From contig JBBBDQ010001609.1 in the NCBI GenBank assembly GCA_037127315.1, positions 489,001 to 553,000 on the forward strand: DNA of 64,000 nt. The letters are read 5' to 3'. A program made the position numbers and the translations under genes. Within the stretch, counting starts at the first letter, position 1. The number at the start of each line of letters is the position of its first letter. This DNA comes from Ascarosepion bandense (taxonomy: Eukaryota; Mollusca; Cephalopoda; Sepiida; Sepiidae). The notes under the pieces were generated by a model. That model was not told the DNA's origin, made no database searches, and saw only the letters and a list, made by a program, of their open reading frames with translations. This document shows positions 10,304 through 20,224 of the stretch, one piece after another.

Positions 10304-10376
<73 letters not shown>
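10304..10376. repeat. (CA)n then (TA)n microsatellite
   Basis: A pure (CA)n run to about 10331 passes directly into (TA)n to 10376. Confidence 0.97.
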
Positions 10377-10377
<1 letters not shown>

Positions 10378-10385
10378 TGGACACT

Positions 10386-10460
10386 TCGACGTGGTGTAAT
10401 GGTCAGCAAGTTTAACTTGCTAGAACCTATTACAAATGAGTTCGATCATCACTTGGTACC
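10386..10460 (+). other. tRNA-like sequence, probably SINE head or tRNA pseudogene
   Basis: GTGGTGTAATGGTCAGCA matches a tRNA A-box/D-arm. GCAAG-TTTAA-CTTGC can form an anticodon-type arm with a short loop, and GAGTTCGATCATC resembles box B. The arm spacing is longer than in a functional tRNA and the acceptor stem is not convincing. Confidence 0.45.
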
Positions 10461-10499
10461 CCATACTTTCAGCCTTGTGCCATATCTATAAATCGACTA

Positions 10500-10540
10500 T
10501 TATATTTATATATATATATAAAGTGTGTGTGTGTGTGTGT

Positions 10541-10598
<58 letters not shown>
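10500..10598. repeat. (TA)n and (TG)n microsatellite
   Basis: Short (TA)n followed by about 75 bp of (TG)n with one TC interruption near 10545. Confidence 0.97.
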
Positions 10599-10601
<3 letters not shown>

Positions 10602-11568
10602 GAACCAAATGCTTGAGAACACGTTTTAGCAAATTGAAGACTACCTAACGATACGCTACTTCCAACAAACATCACGGGAATTAACATAGCAGTTTCAAAT
10701 CTAACACAGTGAAAGAAAACTTCCGCACTCATGGCACCAAACGCAAATCACAGCGACTCGGATATAACCAGCTCCTTGAAAATAACCTGCTGAACATAAC
10801 CAATGGCAGATTCCTCTGCGCACAATGATGTAGGTCAGGTTCATGTCTATGATAAACCTGGGGTTTGTGAGCTATGAAAGCCTTATCATGTAACTCATGT
10901 TACTTATCATGTCCCCGGGGTTAACGCTACCAATTGCATCTCTGTGCTAAACACAATGGTCAAGCCCTGCATCAAAGATGTGACTATACGTATTCAAAAT
11001 ACAACAAATAGCCCAAAATCTTCACGATTATGTTATTAAACCCCCAACAAATGTGTCCTTTTATCCCACCAGATTTGAGTCCCCATTGGCGCGTTTGAAC
11101 GAGAATACAGTCAGATGCTCAACAATACAAGATGCTTGTTAAAAGACGCCATGGTGAGCTCAATAACCAATGTAAACGAGAAAACCGTGAGCCAGATTTA
11201 CAATCACTTCCAAGACTGCTTCAAAACTGCCGTCGAAGATTGATACGTGCGCAATTGTTAAAAGAAAATGTTAATGTTTTATGGACTATCTTCATTTTTG
11301 TTACAATTTGTTCTCAGTTACCTGACACGAAAGATAAATAGCCTAGAAAACATTAGCGCATTCAGTACAGCTTACAATTAGGGTATTACATACATTTTAC
11401 ATATTTTATAATTCTTTAGTCTTTGGCGTTTGCAAAAGATAAGAAAGCAATTGATAAAACGATTTGGGATGATGTTTTAAGAGTTTAAACTTAAACCAAA
11501 TTAAACTTAAACTACATCAACAACTTTTTTCCAAGCATTGGTTTTACTTTATACGGTTTAGCGTTTGT
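10599..11568. other. no recognised gene or repeat
   Basis: A short open frame at 11132-11341 is basic but matches no family I know. The rest is unremarkable AT-rich sequence. Confidence 0.4.
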
Positions 11569-11594
11569 TCATATATATATATATAGAGAGAGAG

Positions 11595-11725
11595 GGGCGC
11601 TCTCATACCCTGATTGAGCACTCTGGAAGAATGGTAGACTTTGAAAAACAGTAACTACTCTATCATCTACGCATCGTTCATTCGGTAATGAATTATAACA
11701 CTCTCAGCTGTTGGCGTATGAATAC
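11595..11725 (+). mobile_element. hammerhead-SINE body fragment
   Basis: Contains CGCTCTCATACCCTGATTGA, AGAATGGTAGACTTTGAAAA and the CATCGTTCATTCGGTAATGA segment of the hammerhead-SINE body (compare 28665-28790). The tRNA-like head and the ribozyme are absent. A (TA)n tract sits directly on its 5' side, as in other copies. Confidence 0.75.
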
Positions 11726-11737
11726 ATGGTATATATT

Positions 11738-11775
11738 TTCAATCCTGCATAAAAACGAAATTGCTGCCCAAATAC

Positions 11776-11825
<50 letters not shown>

Positions 11826-11864
11826 GTATTTGGGCAGCAATTTCGCTTTTATGCAGGATTGAAA
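11738..11864. repeat. inverted repeat around a (TA)n core
   Basis: Arms of about 40-45 bp (TTTCAATCCTGCATAAAAAC and onward; the right arm is its near-perfect reverse complement from 11822) flank about 44 bp of (TA)n. The sequence would extrude as a long hairpin. Part of the arm, with GGGCAGCAAT, is related to the foldback element at 12839-13068. Confidence 0.9.
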
Positions 11865-11884
11865 ATATTTTCACTACGTTTTTA

Positions 11885-11990
11885 TATACTGTCCTTGTTG
11901 GCTGCCGGGTCATGGAATTTAAAAATTATGCATTTGGGTAGCAAGCTCTCTTATATGCAGATTTCATTAAAAATTACAGACAAGTTATGA
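11885..11990 (+). mobile_element. half copy of foldback element M
   Basis: GTTGGCTGCCGGGTCATGGA and the downstream AATTTAAAAATTATGCATTT correspond to one arm of the foldback element at 12839-13068. The second arm is missing. Confidence 0.6.
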
Positions 11991-12001
11991 TAATAAACTA
12001 C

Positions 12002-12006
<5 letters not shown>

Positions 12007-12060
<54 letters not shown>
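12007..12060. repeat. (TA)n microsatellite
   Basis: A pure TA run directly precedes the LINE-A fragment on its 3' side. Confidence 0.97.
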
Positions 12061-12061
<1 letters not shown>

Positions 12062-12064
<3 letters not shown>

Positions 12065-12815
12065 GTCACCCCAAGCAAAGCATTTTACTACCATTGTTGA
12101 GCAGGGAGTTACATCGGAGGAAAGTTATGAGAAAGAGTGACAGGTTACAGGGCTGTCAGGAAGTGGGTAGGAGATGGATGAGAATACTGCTGAGAGTGGA
12201 GTGGACGAAATAAGAAGCATGAGAGAGAGGATTCTAGTTAGTGAGATAGGAGATGACTATTGACTTTGCATTTGCATTCTTGAAGATTTTAGCTGTTGAG
12301 GACGCAAGTAAATGGAAGTGAATTCCACAGGCGGGAAGTGCGAGAAAAGAAGCTGATGGAGTAGAATTTGCGTTTACATTTTATTGGTTTCACAGTAAAA
12401 GGGTGGGACCTAGTTGTTAATCTTGTGGCTCGAGTAAATTCATATATAGGAGACACCAGTGAGCTATGTTCATCGAAGCAGAAGAAAGTATTTGTGGAAG
12501 AGACACAGGGAAGCCACACTGCGCTGGTGAGAAAGTGACTGTATCCGAGCTGCCAGATCAGGATCGATCACATTACAGATTCTCTGTTGCATTTTGTCAA
12601 GGACCCCTAGGTGGATAGCCGGAGCACCCGATTAGATATGGCGGCAGTATTCAATGCACGGGCGAATGGTGGATATGTGCAGGATTGTTTCAGGCGGGAA
12701 AAACTTCCTTGCCCTGCACAGAGAACTGACCTTCTTAGCAGCGGATTTAGCTATGGATTCTATGTAGTCATTCCCCTTGAGGTCTGTTGTGAGAGCTAAC
12801 CCGAGGAGGCGTAGT
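12062..12815 (-). pseudogene. LINE-A 3' fragment
   Basis: On the minus strand it runs from the region preceding LLGL (about 12800) through DKMQQRICNVID-like, a YKYFLLLR-like decayed stretch, RATRLTTRSHPFTVKPIKCK and SRTSRLWNSLPFTC, to the 3' end with CACCCCAAGC-like sequence at 12065. It is 5' truncated, with frameshifts between pieces. Confidence 0.85.
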
Positions 12816-12838
12816 GTTAATTTTTCGTGTGTTACTTT

Positions 12839-13068
12839 CTTTTGTTGGCTGACAGGTTATGTAATTTAAAAATTGTGTATTTAAGCAGCAATCTCTGTTT
12901 TATGCAAGTTTCATTAAAAATGACAGCTATTTTTTATATACTTTCCGTCATGTCTGATAATAATGATAATATCTTGTCTGTCATTGTTAATGAAACCTGA
13001 ATAAAAGAGAGATTGCTGTCTAAGAATACAATTTTTAAATTACATGAACCTGCAGCCAACAAATTTTT
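12839..13068. mobile_element. foldback/MITE element M, complete
   Basis: About 230 bp with terminal arms of about 88 bp. The left arm starts TTTGTTGGCTG and the right arm ends CAGCCAACAAA; the arms share AATTTAAAAATTG, GCAGCAATCTCT and the ATGAAACTTGC-type segment in inverted form around a centre at about 12930-12978. There is no coding sequence. The target duplication is unclear, so the superfamily is not assigned. Confidence 0.78.
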
Positions 13069-13508
13069 TCATTAATTTCGCCTTCATAGACTGAAGATCA
13101 CATGACTCTAATTTAGTGCAACTAGAAATTTTATGCTTAAAGATCCCTTAACGGGATTATTTTTGTAAATAAGTTACTATACTGATTGCCTACAATATAA
13201 TGGAACACAAAAGATTCCTCACATCTTACGATAGGTACACCACTAAGATTCTTCAAAAGTCTAGACCAAAACTCACATAATTCAACTCCCGTGGAAACGG
13301 TATAAATCATAAAAGAGTTACTGGCGCAAATCGTTATCAGAGCATTCTTAATTGGTTATCAAAAAGCGAAAAGTTAGAAATCACTGAGAAAGAACTTAGA
13401 ATTTCACAGTTTTTAATCGAATGTTTCCGTCAAATAAAATAATAGAACGCCATAATAATAAAAAATGACTGGCATACAAATGTAATCTGTACATCAGACA
13501 CAAAACAG
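13069..13508. other. no recognised feature
   Basis: Nothing beyond ordinary AT-rich sequence is seen. Confidence 0.45.
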
Positions 13509-13526
13509 ATAGATAGATAGATAGAT

Positions 13527-13561
<35 letters not shown>

Positions 13562-13578
13562 AAGATAGATAGATAGAT

Positions 13579-13615
<37 letters not shown>

Positions 13616-13645
13616 CATACATACATACATACATACATACATACA
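13509..13645. repeat. (GATA)n then (CATA)n microsatellite
   Basis: GATA units, with AAAG variants recurring every 32-52 bp, pass into CATA units at about 13613. The 4-bp period yields spurious open frames on the minus strand. Confidence 0.97.
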
Positions 13646-13760
13646 AATGTTCTAAAAAGTGATTTGTTCTCAGTTCGACCAAGAAGCCTTATCTATAAAA
13701 AATGTTTTTGGGGAATTTGAATAGATTTTGGGAAGTAGGCAGACCGAAAAATATTTCAGC

Positions 13761-13763
<3 letters not shown>

Positions 13764-13838
<75 letters not shown>
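13764..13838. repeat. (AT)n then (GT)n microsatellite
   Basis: AT run to 13800, then GT run. Confidence 0.97.
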
Positions 13839-13840
<2 letters not shown>

Positions 13841-13995
13841 TAGTTAATTTGTTAGTTTATTGTCATTATTTAATTAGATTGTAGAAGTTTTGAATATTTT
13901 TCATTGGTTTCAGACGATTTTCAATATATTTATCGTAAATCGACTGAAGACACCGAAAGGTAAAAACCGAGGTCGCGAAATAACTCGTTTCCAAA

Positions 13996-13998
<3 letters not shown>

Positions 13999-14073
<75 letters not shown>
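13999..14073. repeat. (AT)n microsatellite
   Basis: Two AT runs separated by a single G near 14041. Confidence 0.97.
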
Positions 14074-14078
<5 letters not shown>

Positions 14079-14219
14079 ATAGACATTTTGTGTCGATTAA
14101 TTTTAATGCTCGACTTTTCAAAATTACGAATAATCGTTCTCAGGTAAAGAACAAATCTTACATACGCATGCACACGACCAATTATTAACTGTTAGACGAT
14201 TTCTAATACTCCCACACGG

Positions 14220-15236
14220 TGTCGAAGGCGGGGTTTCGTGGACCCCCCCCCCCCGCTGACATGTTGATGAAACGTCTCTGTATTATTATTGTCTGCTCTA
14301 TAAAACAATTGTTTTATGTGGTCCTACAGATAAAAATTCAAATGATTGAGGAGAAGGAAATATGCACACCATGGAACCTGTCCTCCCCTACCTATCTGTC
14401 TTTTATACCAAATGTCAGTCATTGCATCGCCAACAATGTGACTAAAATGTGCGGCAGCCCCATCATATTATGAGCTACATGCTTCTTCGTATTAGCAGGG
14501 ATACATCCTCTAGCAGGTCTGGAAGTACGTTCGAAATAAAATCCCTGTTGAGATCTCCCATAAGACATACTAGGAAAACATATAGACCTACCAGACAGTC
14601 ACCTAAAATTCCTACAAATAAGGGATCCTCAGTTTGTGCAATAAACCATCAGTTATCCCATTTTGATTGATCAGAGGGTTAAATACACAGTACACATTGC
14701 AAATGACACGGATTTAATAGCTGCTCTTAAAGTACGCTCCAATAAAATCTACGACATGCGGCCTAGCTTGATGTGTGCTGATACCTTGATCGTCCCCGAA
14801 AGCCTGGATAATATGTTCTTCGAGATCAGGCGTACGAGTGACTCTTCCACAATCCATAGTTTGTGGTGCCACGGATCCTGTCTCAGCAAAGTGACGATAA
14901 ACAACAGCAAAAGTTGAATGACTCGTCTGTCTTCGGTCTGGAGACGCAATCCGTGCAGATTTGCGTGCATTACCATTCGTGCGGTTGAATGTAAAATTTA
15001 TATCTTCCTTTTTATGATATGAATTTCCTGTCATTGTCAAAGGAAATACTTCTCAGTTGACCCACTACTACACACGTTAAACGTTGAAGACAGATTCACC
15101 AAAAATTTACTCGAATGTCAAATGTAACATGAAAACTTTCTTTAAACTTTGAAAATTCAACAAAGAATTATTTGCGGACTTGTTTTGGTGTGAGGAACCC
15201 GCCCCCAAAGTTTCTAAAAATATTTTTGATGCACCC

Positions 15237-15238
<2 letters not shown>
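14220..15238 (-). pseudogene. decayed DDE transposon with N-terminal HTH domain
   Basis: The minus strand from about 14935 reads FAVVYRHFAETGSVAPQT, then TPDLEEHIIQAFGDDQ, which is the helix-turn-helix N-terminal domain (DUF4817-like) of a Tc1/mariner-related transposase. Further down, in shifted frames, are GDLNRDFISNVLPDLLEDVS (about 14565-14505), IGRGGQVPW (about 14380) and a DHIKQLFYRADNNN-like segment (about 14320-14280), in the order expected for the catalytic half. CAGGGTGCATC near 15238 may be the terminal repeat. Stops and indels are many and the aspartate triad is not recoverable by eye. Confidence 0.72.

Positions 15239-15239
<1 letters not shown>

Positions 15240-15278
<39 letters not shown>
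15240..15278. repeat. (TA)n microsatellite
   Basis: TA run immediately outside the presumed transposon terminus. Confidence 0.95.
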
Positions 15279-15281
<3 letters not shown>

Positions 15282-15345
15282 GAAAGATTGTTTATGCATG
15301 CCTATTACAGAATATACGTATTTGGGTCAATGAAAGAAATTCGAG

Positions 15346-15346
15346 A

Positions 15347-15397
<51 letters not shown>
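15346..15397. repeat. (AAT)n microsatellite
   Basis: About 17 AAT units. Confidence 0.95.
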
Positions 15398-15414
15398 TTA
15401 CGTACATTTTGTTT

Positions 15415-15985
15415 TAATCATTTCACCCCGAGCAAGGCGGAAACGCCACTGATGTGCAGGGGGCTACATAAATGTAAAAAGATTAATTAGAAAAGAGTGA
15501 GGAGTACAAATTAGTTAGAAAGGAACAATAGAAAGCTGAGAAAGCAGGTGCGATGACAGATACATAAGTGGAGAGAAAAGGAAGGTTATACAGGGGTGGG
15601 GAGAGAGCTAGAGTCCAGTGGTTAGTAGATGAGTATTGACTTTGCATTTAAATTTCTGGAGGTTGTAGCCGTCAGGAAAGCAAGAATATGGGAGCGAGTT
15701 CCACAGGTGGGAAGTGCGAGAGAAGAAGCTGCAGGAGGAGAATTGTCGTCTGCATTTGGCTAACCTGACTGTGAATGGGTGGGACCCAGTTGCCAGTCTG
15801 GTTGCACGAGTAAACACTTGTTGAGGAGGCATCAGTGACTTAAGTTCGTCTGAGCAGAAGCCATGAAAGTATTTATAGAACAGACAAAGGGAGGCCACAT
15901 TTCGACGATAGGAAGAGCCGCCAGATCAGTACCTATCACATTACAGACTCTGCTTTGGAGAACACTGAGGAGAACGGCAGGGGGA
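15415..15985 (-). pseudogene. LINE-A 3' fragment
   Basis: The minus strand keeps an open stretch from 15898 to 15608: MASLCLFYKYFHGFCSDELK, then TRATRLATGSHPFTV and SRTSHLWNSLPYSCFPDGYN. The 3' UTR ends with the family's CACCCCGAGCAAGGC-complement at about 15425. Its 5' end meets LINE-D at about 15985. Confidence 0.87.
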
Positions 15986-16770
15986 TTAAAATCTGAAACT
16001 GAACGCTTTATTCTTGTTGCGCAGGACCAGTCTTTTGACTGGGAACTTTCAGGCAAATACTATACATAATAATGTGGATCCAAATTTCAGATTCTGTGAT
16101 AAATAACAAGAAACAATAGACCATCTAATTTCAGGATGTTCTGTACTTGCTTCAGATGGATATAAAAATCGTCAAAATATAGAGGAGCAATATTTACATT
16201 GGACAGTGTGCAAACACTATGGAAAATATGTAAACAAACACTGGTATGAACATCACCCAGCACCGGTTACAGAAACAGAAGATGTCACCATTCTATGGGA
16301 TTACACCATCTACACAGACAGTAAAATTGAAGCAAATAGGTAGGATATTATTAAAACCAAAAAAGAAAATTAAACAAATTGATATGGCTTGTCCAGCGGA
16401 TTGTAACATAGCAGCCAAGGAATTCGAAAAACTGTCAAAATATAAATACCTGGAAATTGAAATGGAAAAAATGTGGAAAGTGAAAGCAAGTATCATACCA
16501 GTGATGGTGGGTGCACTTCGAATGATAAAAGATGGAACAAAAAACGCATTGAAAGAATCCCTGGAAACCCCAGTTTAAGAGAGATACAAAATATCTTGTT
16601 AAATACAGTCCATATACTAAGGAGATCTCTGTCTATGTAATGCTAGGGATGTTACGGAGATATAAAAAACATGAAATGGAGCCATAACAACACACCACGA
16701 CCAGCCTTAGGTCTTCCTGCAGACTTGGTAGGTCGTGCGACCATAGCAGAAATGGATATTATAATGAAAA
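15986..16770 (+). pseudogene. LINE-D 3' end with zinc-binding motif
   Basis: Pieces in order on the plus strand: a short frame to 16069; FRFCDKQQETIDHLISGC (about 16090-16143), a C-x2-C-x8-H-x4-C zinc knuckle of the type found near the C-terminus of some LINE reverse transcriptases; WYEHHPAPVTETEDVTILWD (about 16245-16305); then MACPADCNIAAKEFEKLSKY to MVGALRMIKDGTKNAL (16384-16575). The 3' end is followed by (AAT)n. Multiple frameshifts make it inactive. Confidence 0.78.
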
Positions 16771-16780
16771 ATGACACAAT

Positions 16781-16967
<187 letters not shown>

Positions 16968-17139
16968 CAGGAAGTTGTGAAAAACCATGATCTTCCCCGA
17001 CTTAAAGCTGGAATGAGAATTCAGTGATGAATGTTAATAGTGTATTTTGAATGTTACACCCGAGCATTCCACAAAATTCGGTTAATTACATTTTGATTTA
17101 ATGCATATTAATATATTATTACATGTATTGATTAATGCA

Positions 17140-17148
<9 letters not shown>

Positions 17149-17176
<28 letters not shown>

Positions 17177-17340
17177 TTAGATAGTTTGTTAGTTTGTGAC
17201 GCTTGTCTGACAATCGTAAAAGCGTGAAACCCAGGGTCACAAACTCACACCTATTTAACTAAATATGTTAACTCTTTCACTGGTATTGAGCGCTTTCAAA
17301 TATGTACCGCGTATATATAATATATAAATAATATATATAA
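17149..17340. repeat. (TA)n and repeat Q fragment
   Basis: GTTTGTGACGCTTGTCTGAC and AAGCGTGAAACCCAGGGTCA (17190-17255), then GAGCGCTTTCAAATATGTAC (about 17288), belong to repeat Q, also seen at 51055-51140 and 55955-56085. The GTGAC.../...GTCAC arms can pair. Confidence 0.6.
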
Positions 17341-17366
17341 CAGATTGCATATATATATATTTATAT

Positions 17367-17424
17367 TATCATCCGCAGACAGATCTGTTTCGCCGTATCA
17401 CAGCTCATCAGTGCGGTAAGACTC
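17367..17424 (-). ncRNA. type I hammerhead ribozyme (best copy)
   Basis: Read on the minus strand. Core CTGATGA is at 17411-17405, then stem II GCTG-TGATA-CGGC, then GAAAC. Stem III is the self-complementary ACAGATCTGT (3 bp with a GATC loop as a monomer). The cleavage triplet is GTC, with the cut predicted between 17378 and 17377. Stem I has 5 Watson-Crick pairs next to the core (CCGCA with TGCGG), an internal loop, then an outer helix of about 3 pairs (AGTC side with GAT). The internal loop of stem I faces loop II as in natural fast hammerheads. All invariant core bases are present. Confidence 0.82.
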
Positions 17425-17555
17425 CGATTGCTTTTTTACCTAGGATTGAAACCCGACCGAAATGGCGTCAGTCGGCGACTCTACCCCTGGCCTATGGGCG
17501 TTCGGTGGAAGTAGGCAGACTTTTTAGCGCCTATCATTATACGCGCCCAATACAC
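17367..17555 (-). mobile_element. hammerhead-SINE copy with intact ribozyme core
   Basis: On the minus strand from about 17552: TAAAAAGTCTGCCTACTTCC-type leader, tRNA-like head (box A in the GCCCATAGGCCAGGGGTAGA-type segment, box B GGTTTCAATCCTAGG) and then the hammerhead at 17424-17367. The internal pol III promoter and the lack of coding sequence mark it as a SINE-like or retrozyme-like unit. The 3' body portion is absent and a (TA)n-rich segment lies on the ribozyme side. Confidence 0.8.
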
Positions 17556-17556
17556 A

Positions 17557-17560
<4 letters not shown>

Positions 17561-17609
<49 letters not shown>

Positions 17610-17610
17610 G
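17561..17610. repeat. (CA)n then (TA)n microsatellite
   Basis: About 36 bp CA then a short TA run. Confidence 0.95.
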
Positions 17611-18210
17611 GTACCTCCAATATTTAAACTTTTTTTACATATCTAAGCTTATGATGAATTGTTTTAAAAGAAAAAAACATTCTTGAAGATTTCATTTTAG
17701 ATTTAATTAAAGTTTAATGATTAAGTTTATTATTTCCATTGAGTAAAAAATTCTGGTGTACTTCAAATAGAAACTACATAGATTGAAATGTAACATTTAA
17801 TTTTGATTTCTTAAAATTTTCTTAAAAGCGCCTATTTTCTTAATTTTAAGAAAATTGTAAACAAACAAAAATTCATCGATTTTAAAAATATTTCAAAAGA
17901 TTTCTGACACTTAATTTTAGTAAAATTAAAAAAATTGAAAGTTAAATTAAACTGATTGTAAAGAAATATCACTTACTTATAGCATGAAAAAGGTAATATG
18001 GAACCAATTATTAACGATTGGTCATGTTCATCTGATCCAACGTTTGATGGACTGTTGAATGACAAAGCGATGACAGCTTAATACGCATGTCCAAAACTGC
18101 AATTTTCATAAAACTAAAGGAAGGGACAAAACTCTTAAATTACCTAACCCTTTCATAATAATGGCAGTTTTAACAAACCATACATGAAAATAAGGAACGT
18201 ATCAAGTAAA
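17611..18210. other. very AT-rich interval, nothing recognised
   Basis: Homopolymer-rich A and T sequence without coding potential. Confidence 0.45.
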
Positions 18211-18440
18211 TTAACCATCTAGGGCCATTCGTATCATATTTGATACAGTGTTTCCCTATAAGGAAACATTTGGTATTTCCCTATAAGGAAACATTTGGTA
18301 TTCATTGACTGAGCAGTCAGTACTGCTTTCATTTGAAATTTATAAAATATTTCTCTTAAAAAATTTTTCAGGAAAATATTTCTTTCAAGGCTTGTTTTCA
18401 TACTGTATCAAATATGATACGAATGGCCCTAGAGGGTTAA
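18211..18440. mobile_element. piggyBac-type MITE with TTAA target duplication
   Basis: TTAA at 18211-18214 and 18437-18440 flank 222 bp whose ends are inverted repeats of about 37 bp (left CCATCTAGGGCCATTCGTAT, right its reverse complement with CCCTCTAG). TTAA duplications and CC-starting termini are typical of piggyBac elements. Inside are two tandem 25-bp units (TTTCCCTATAAGGAAACATT...) at about 18249-18301. No coding sequence is present, so it would be mobilised in trans. Confidence 0.88.
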
Positions 18441-18868
18441 ACTCATTTTAAAAGTAGATGACACCACTACGTTTAATAATCTTTGCAATTTTGGACTCGT
18501 AAATTTTGTTTCCACTTAATTATTATATAACCTCCAGGGAACAGCGCAATACAAAATTTTACACGATTTTAAACTATTATAATTTATTATAATTAAAATG
18601 TAAAAGAAATTGAAAAAATTCTTGTAAAAATTAATTATTTATCAAAACAATTTTATTTCTTAAGACAATAATGTCCTTAATATTAATTATTTACAAAAGC
18701 AATTAGAAGAGTGGAAGTAATTAGAATTAATGTCATAGTTTTATTGAATTTATTATTTTTCAATTCAGAGCAGATTTTTATTTATTTGCGCACTAATTAG
18801 AAAAATAATAGGTGATTTACAATCTCTAAAGACTCCTACTTCTAACAAAAAAAAAATTGTCAGAGAAG
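18441..18868. other. AT-rich interval, nothing recognised
   Basis: No feature seen. Confidence 0.45.
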
Positions 18869-19060
18869 ACTGGTTGCCGACCAAGGCTATAGAACCCAAT
18901 CTGTCCTAATATTTAGTCCATAGCTGGCCGGAAGAAACGGATTAATACCTTTCCCAGTGGTATTTGTGCATAAGCGAATGCAAGGAATCTAACTGGAATT
19001 CGAACTCGGCACTCCGATCTCTCGTTCCGAGTTGATATCCACCGCACCACAACGCACATC
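18869..19060 (-). mobile_element. SINE1, 3' truncated unit of a tandem pair
   Basis: Minus-strand copy with an intact tRNA-like head (box B GAGTTCGAATTCC at about 18995-19007, A box near 19040). It lacks the 3' hairpin portion. Confidence 0.83.
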
Positions 19061-19069
19061 CGTGCAATC

Positions 19070-19369
19070 TAGTCAGTCAAGTGCCATACGTGAAACACGC
19101 TTGGGCGATCATGTCTCGAAAAAGACATGACTGACTGGGCAGAAGATTATCCCGCAGTAGATTGCCATTGCTTTCTGCGGTAGACTGGTTGCCAAGGCTA
19201 TAGAACCCAATCTGTTCTGTTATTTAACCCATAACTGGAAGGAAGAGACGGATTAATACCTTTTCCAAGGGTATTTGCGCGTAAGTGAATGCAATGAATT
19301 CAACTGGAATTCGAACTCGGCTCCCCGATTTGTCGTTCCGACTCGATATCCACTGCACCACGACGCACA
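19070..19369 (-). mobile_element. SINE1, full-length unit of a tandem pair
   Basis: Same orientation as the unit at 18869-19060 and only about 9 bp from it. It has the 3' hairpin (about 19110-19130), body and tRNA-like head with box B at about 19305-19317. Confidence 0.87.
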
Positions 19370-20224
19370 ATTTAGTACTGCGCTTAAATTCATAAAATCT
19401 AACTACCATAGACGAAAGTCTATCAGAATAATTATCATGAAATTATGTTTAAAAACGGCTGCGGGAAAGTGACTGAAGCCGAAATGGCCTGCTCAAGACC
19501 CGATAACATTGGATCTTATTAAGAATCTCTAAATATATAATAGGAACAGCAGACCAAATGTAATAACAATATCAAAAGCAAGGACAAATGATAATCTTTA
19601 AAAAAGTGTAAAATATATTATGGCAAGAAAAATTGACTACACATTTAAGATGTTTTTTCTCCTCGGTGTATATGAAGTTTTAAAAATTATTGTAAATAAA
19701 GAGATTTTGTTTTCTTAAATACGCAAAACATGGTTGTTAGTGGGGTTATTGAATATTTGCTCTTCCCTGAGAAGCTCTCCTAGTTGGTCGTTTTTTTTCT
19801 CTCAAACGAGCGGGCTTTTCTCAGTATCTGGGCACAAAGTTTAGGCGTTTCTGACTTCAAAAGCTCTGTTGCATTGATTCCTAAAGAAACGTCATGGTTT
19901 TACTACGGGTGTTATACGTGTAATTTTTCATTTTTGCTTAGTAAATATAATATTCACTTAATAACTTAATAACCTAACAAATACTAAGTTTTAAAGAATT
20001 CTTAAGATATATTTGAAACTATAAATTATTATCATTTAAAAAAAATTAAAACAATTCTTGTAAAAATTCATTATTCATGGCAATTACTTTTTCTTTAGAC
20101 AACAATTTCCTTGATATACTTTTATAAATTAATTTAAAGCTTTATTGCATTTTATTTTACTATTTGTAACATAATAAAAAGTTTTTTAAAACAAAATATT
20201 AAACATCAATTGCAAGAAGAAATA
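19370..20224. other. no recognised feature
   Basis: A short LINE-A'-like trace (about 19370-19500, resembling 41840-41990) may be present; the remainder is AT-rich without recognisable content. Confidence 0.35.

Noticed and set aside
10386..10460. Functional tRNA gene
   Set aside because: A and B boxes are recognisable but arm spacing and the acceptor stem do not fit a working tRNA.
13396..13682. Open frames rich in Leu-Ser-Ile-Tyr on the minus strand
   Set aside because: Translation of (GATA)n/(CATA)n microsatellite.
13890..14173. Tyr-Ile repeat open frames on both strands
   Set aside because: Translation of (TA)n; the same artefact occurs at many other TA tracts in the window.
16246..16578. 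110-codon open frame as a host protein
   Set aside because: It is the C-terminal part of LINE-D and recurs at 3030-3425.
17188..17262. Possible hammerhead in repeat Q (CTGACAA ... GTGAAACC)
   Set aside because: The core lacks the CTGANGA sequence and the stem II geometry is wrong.
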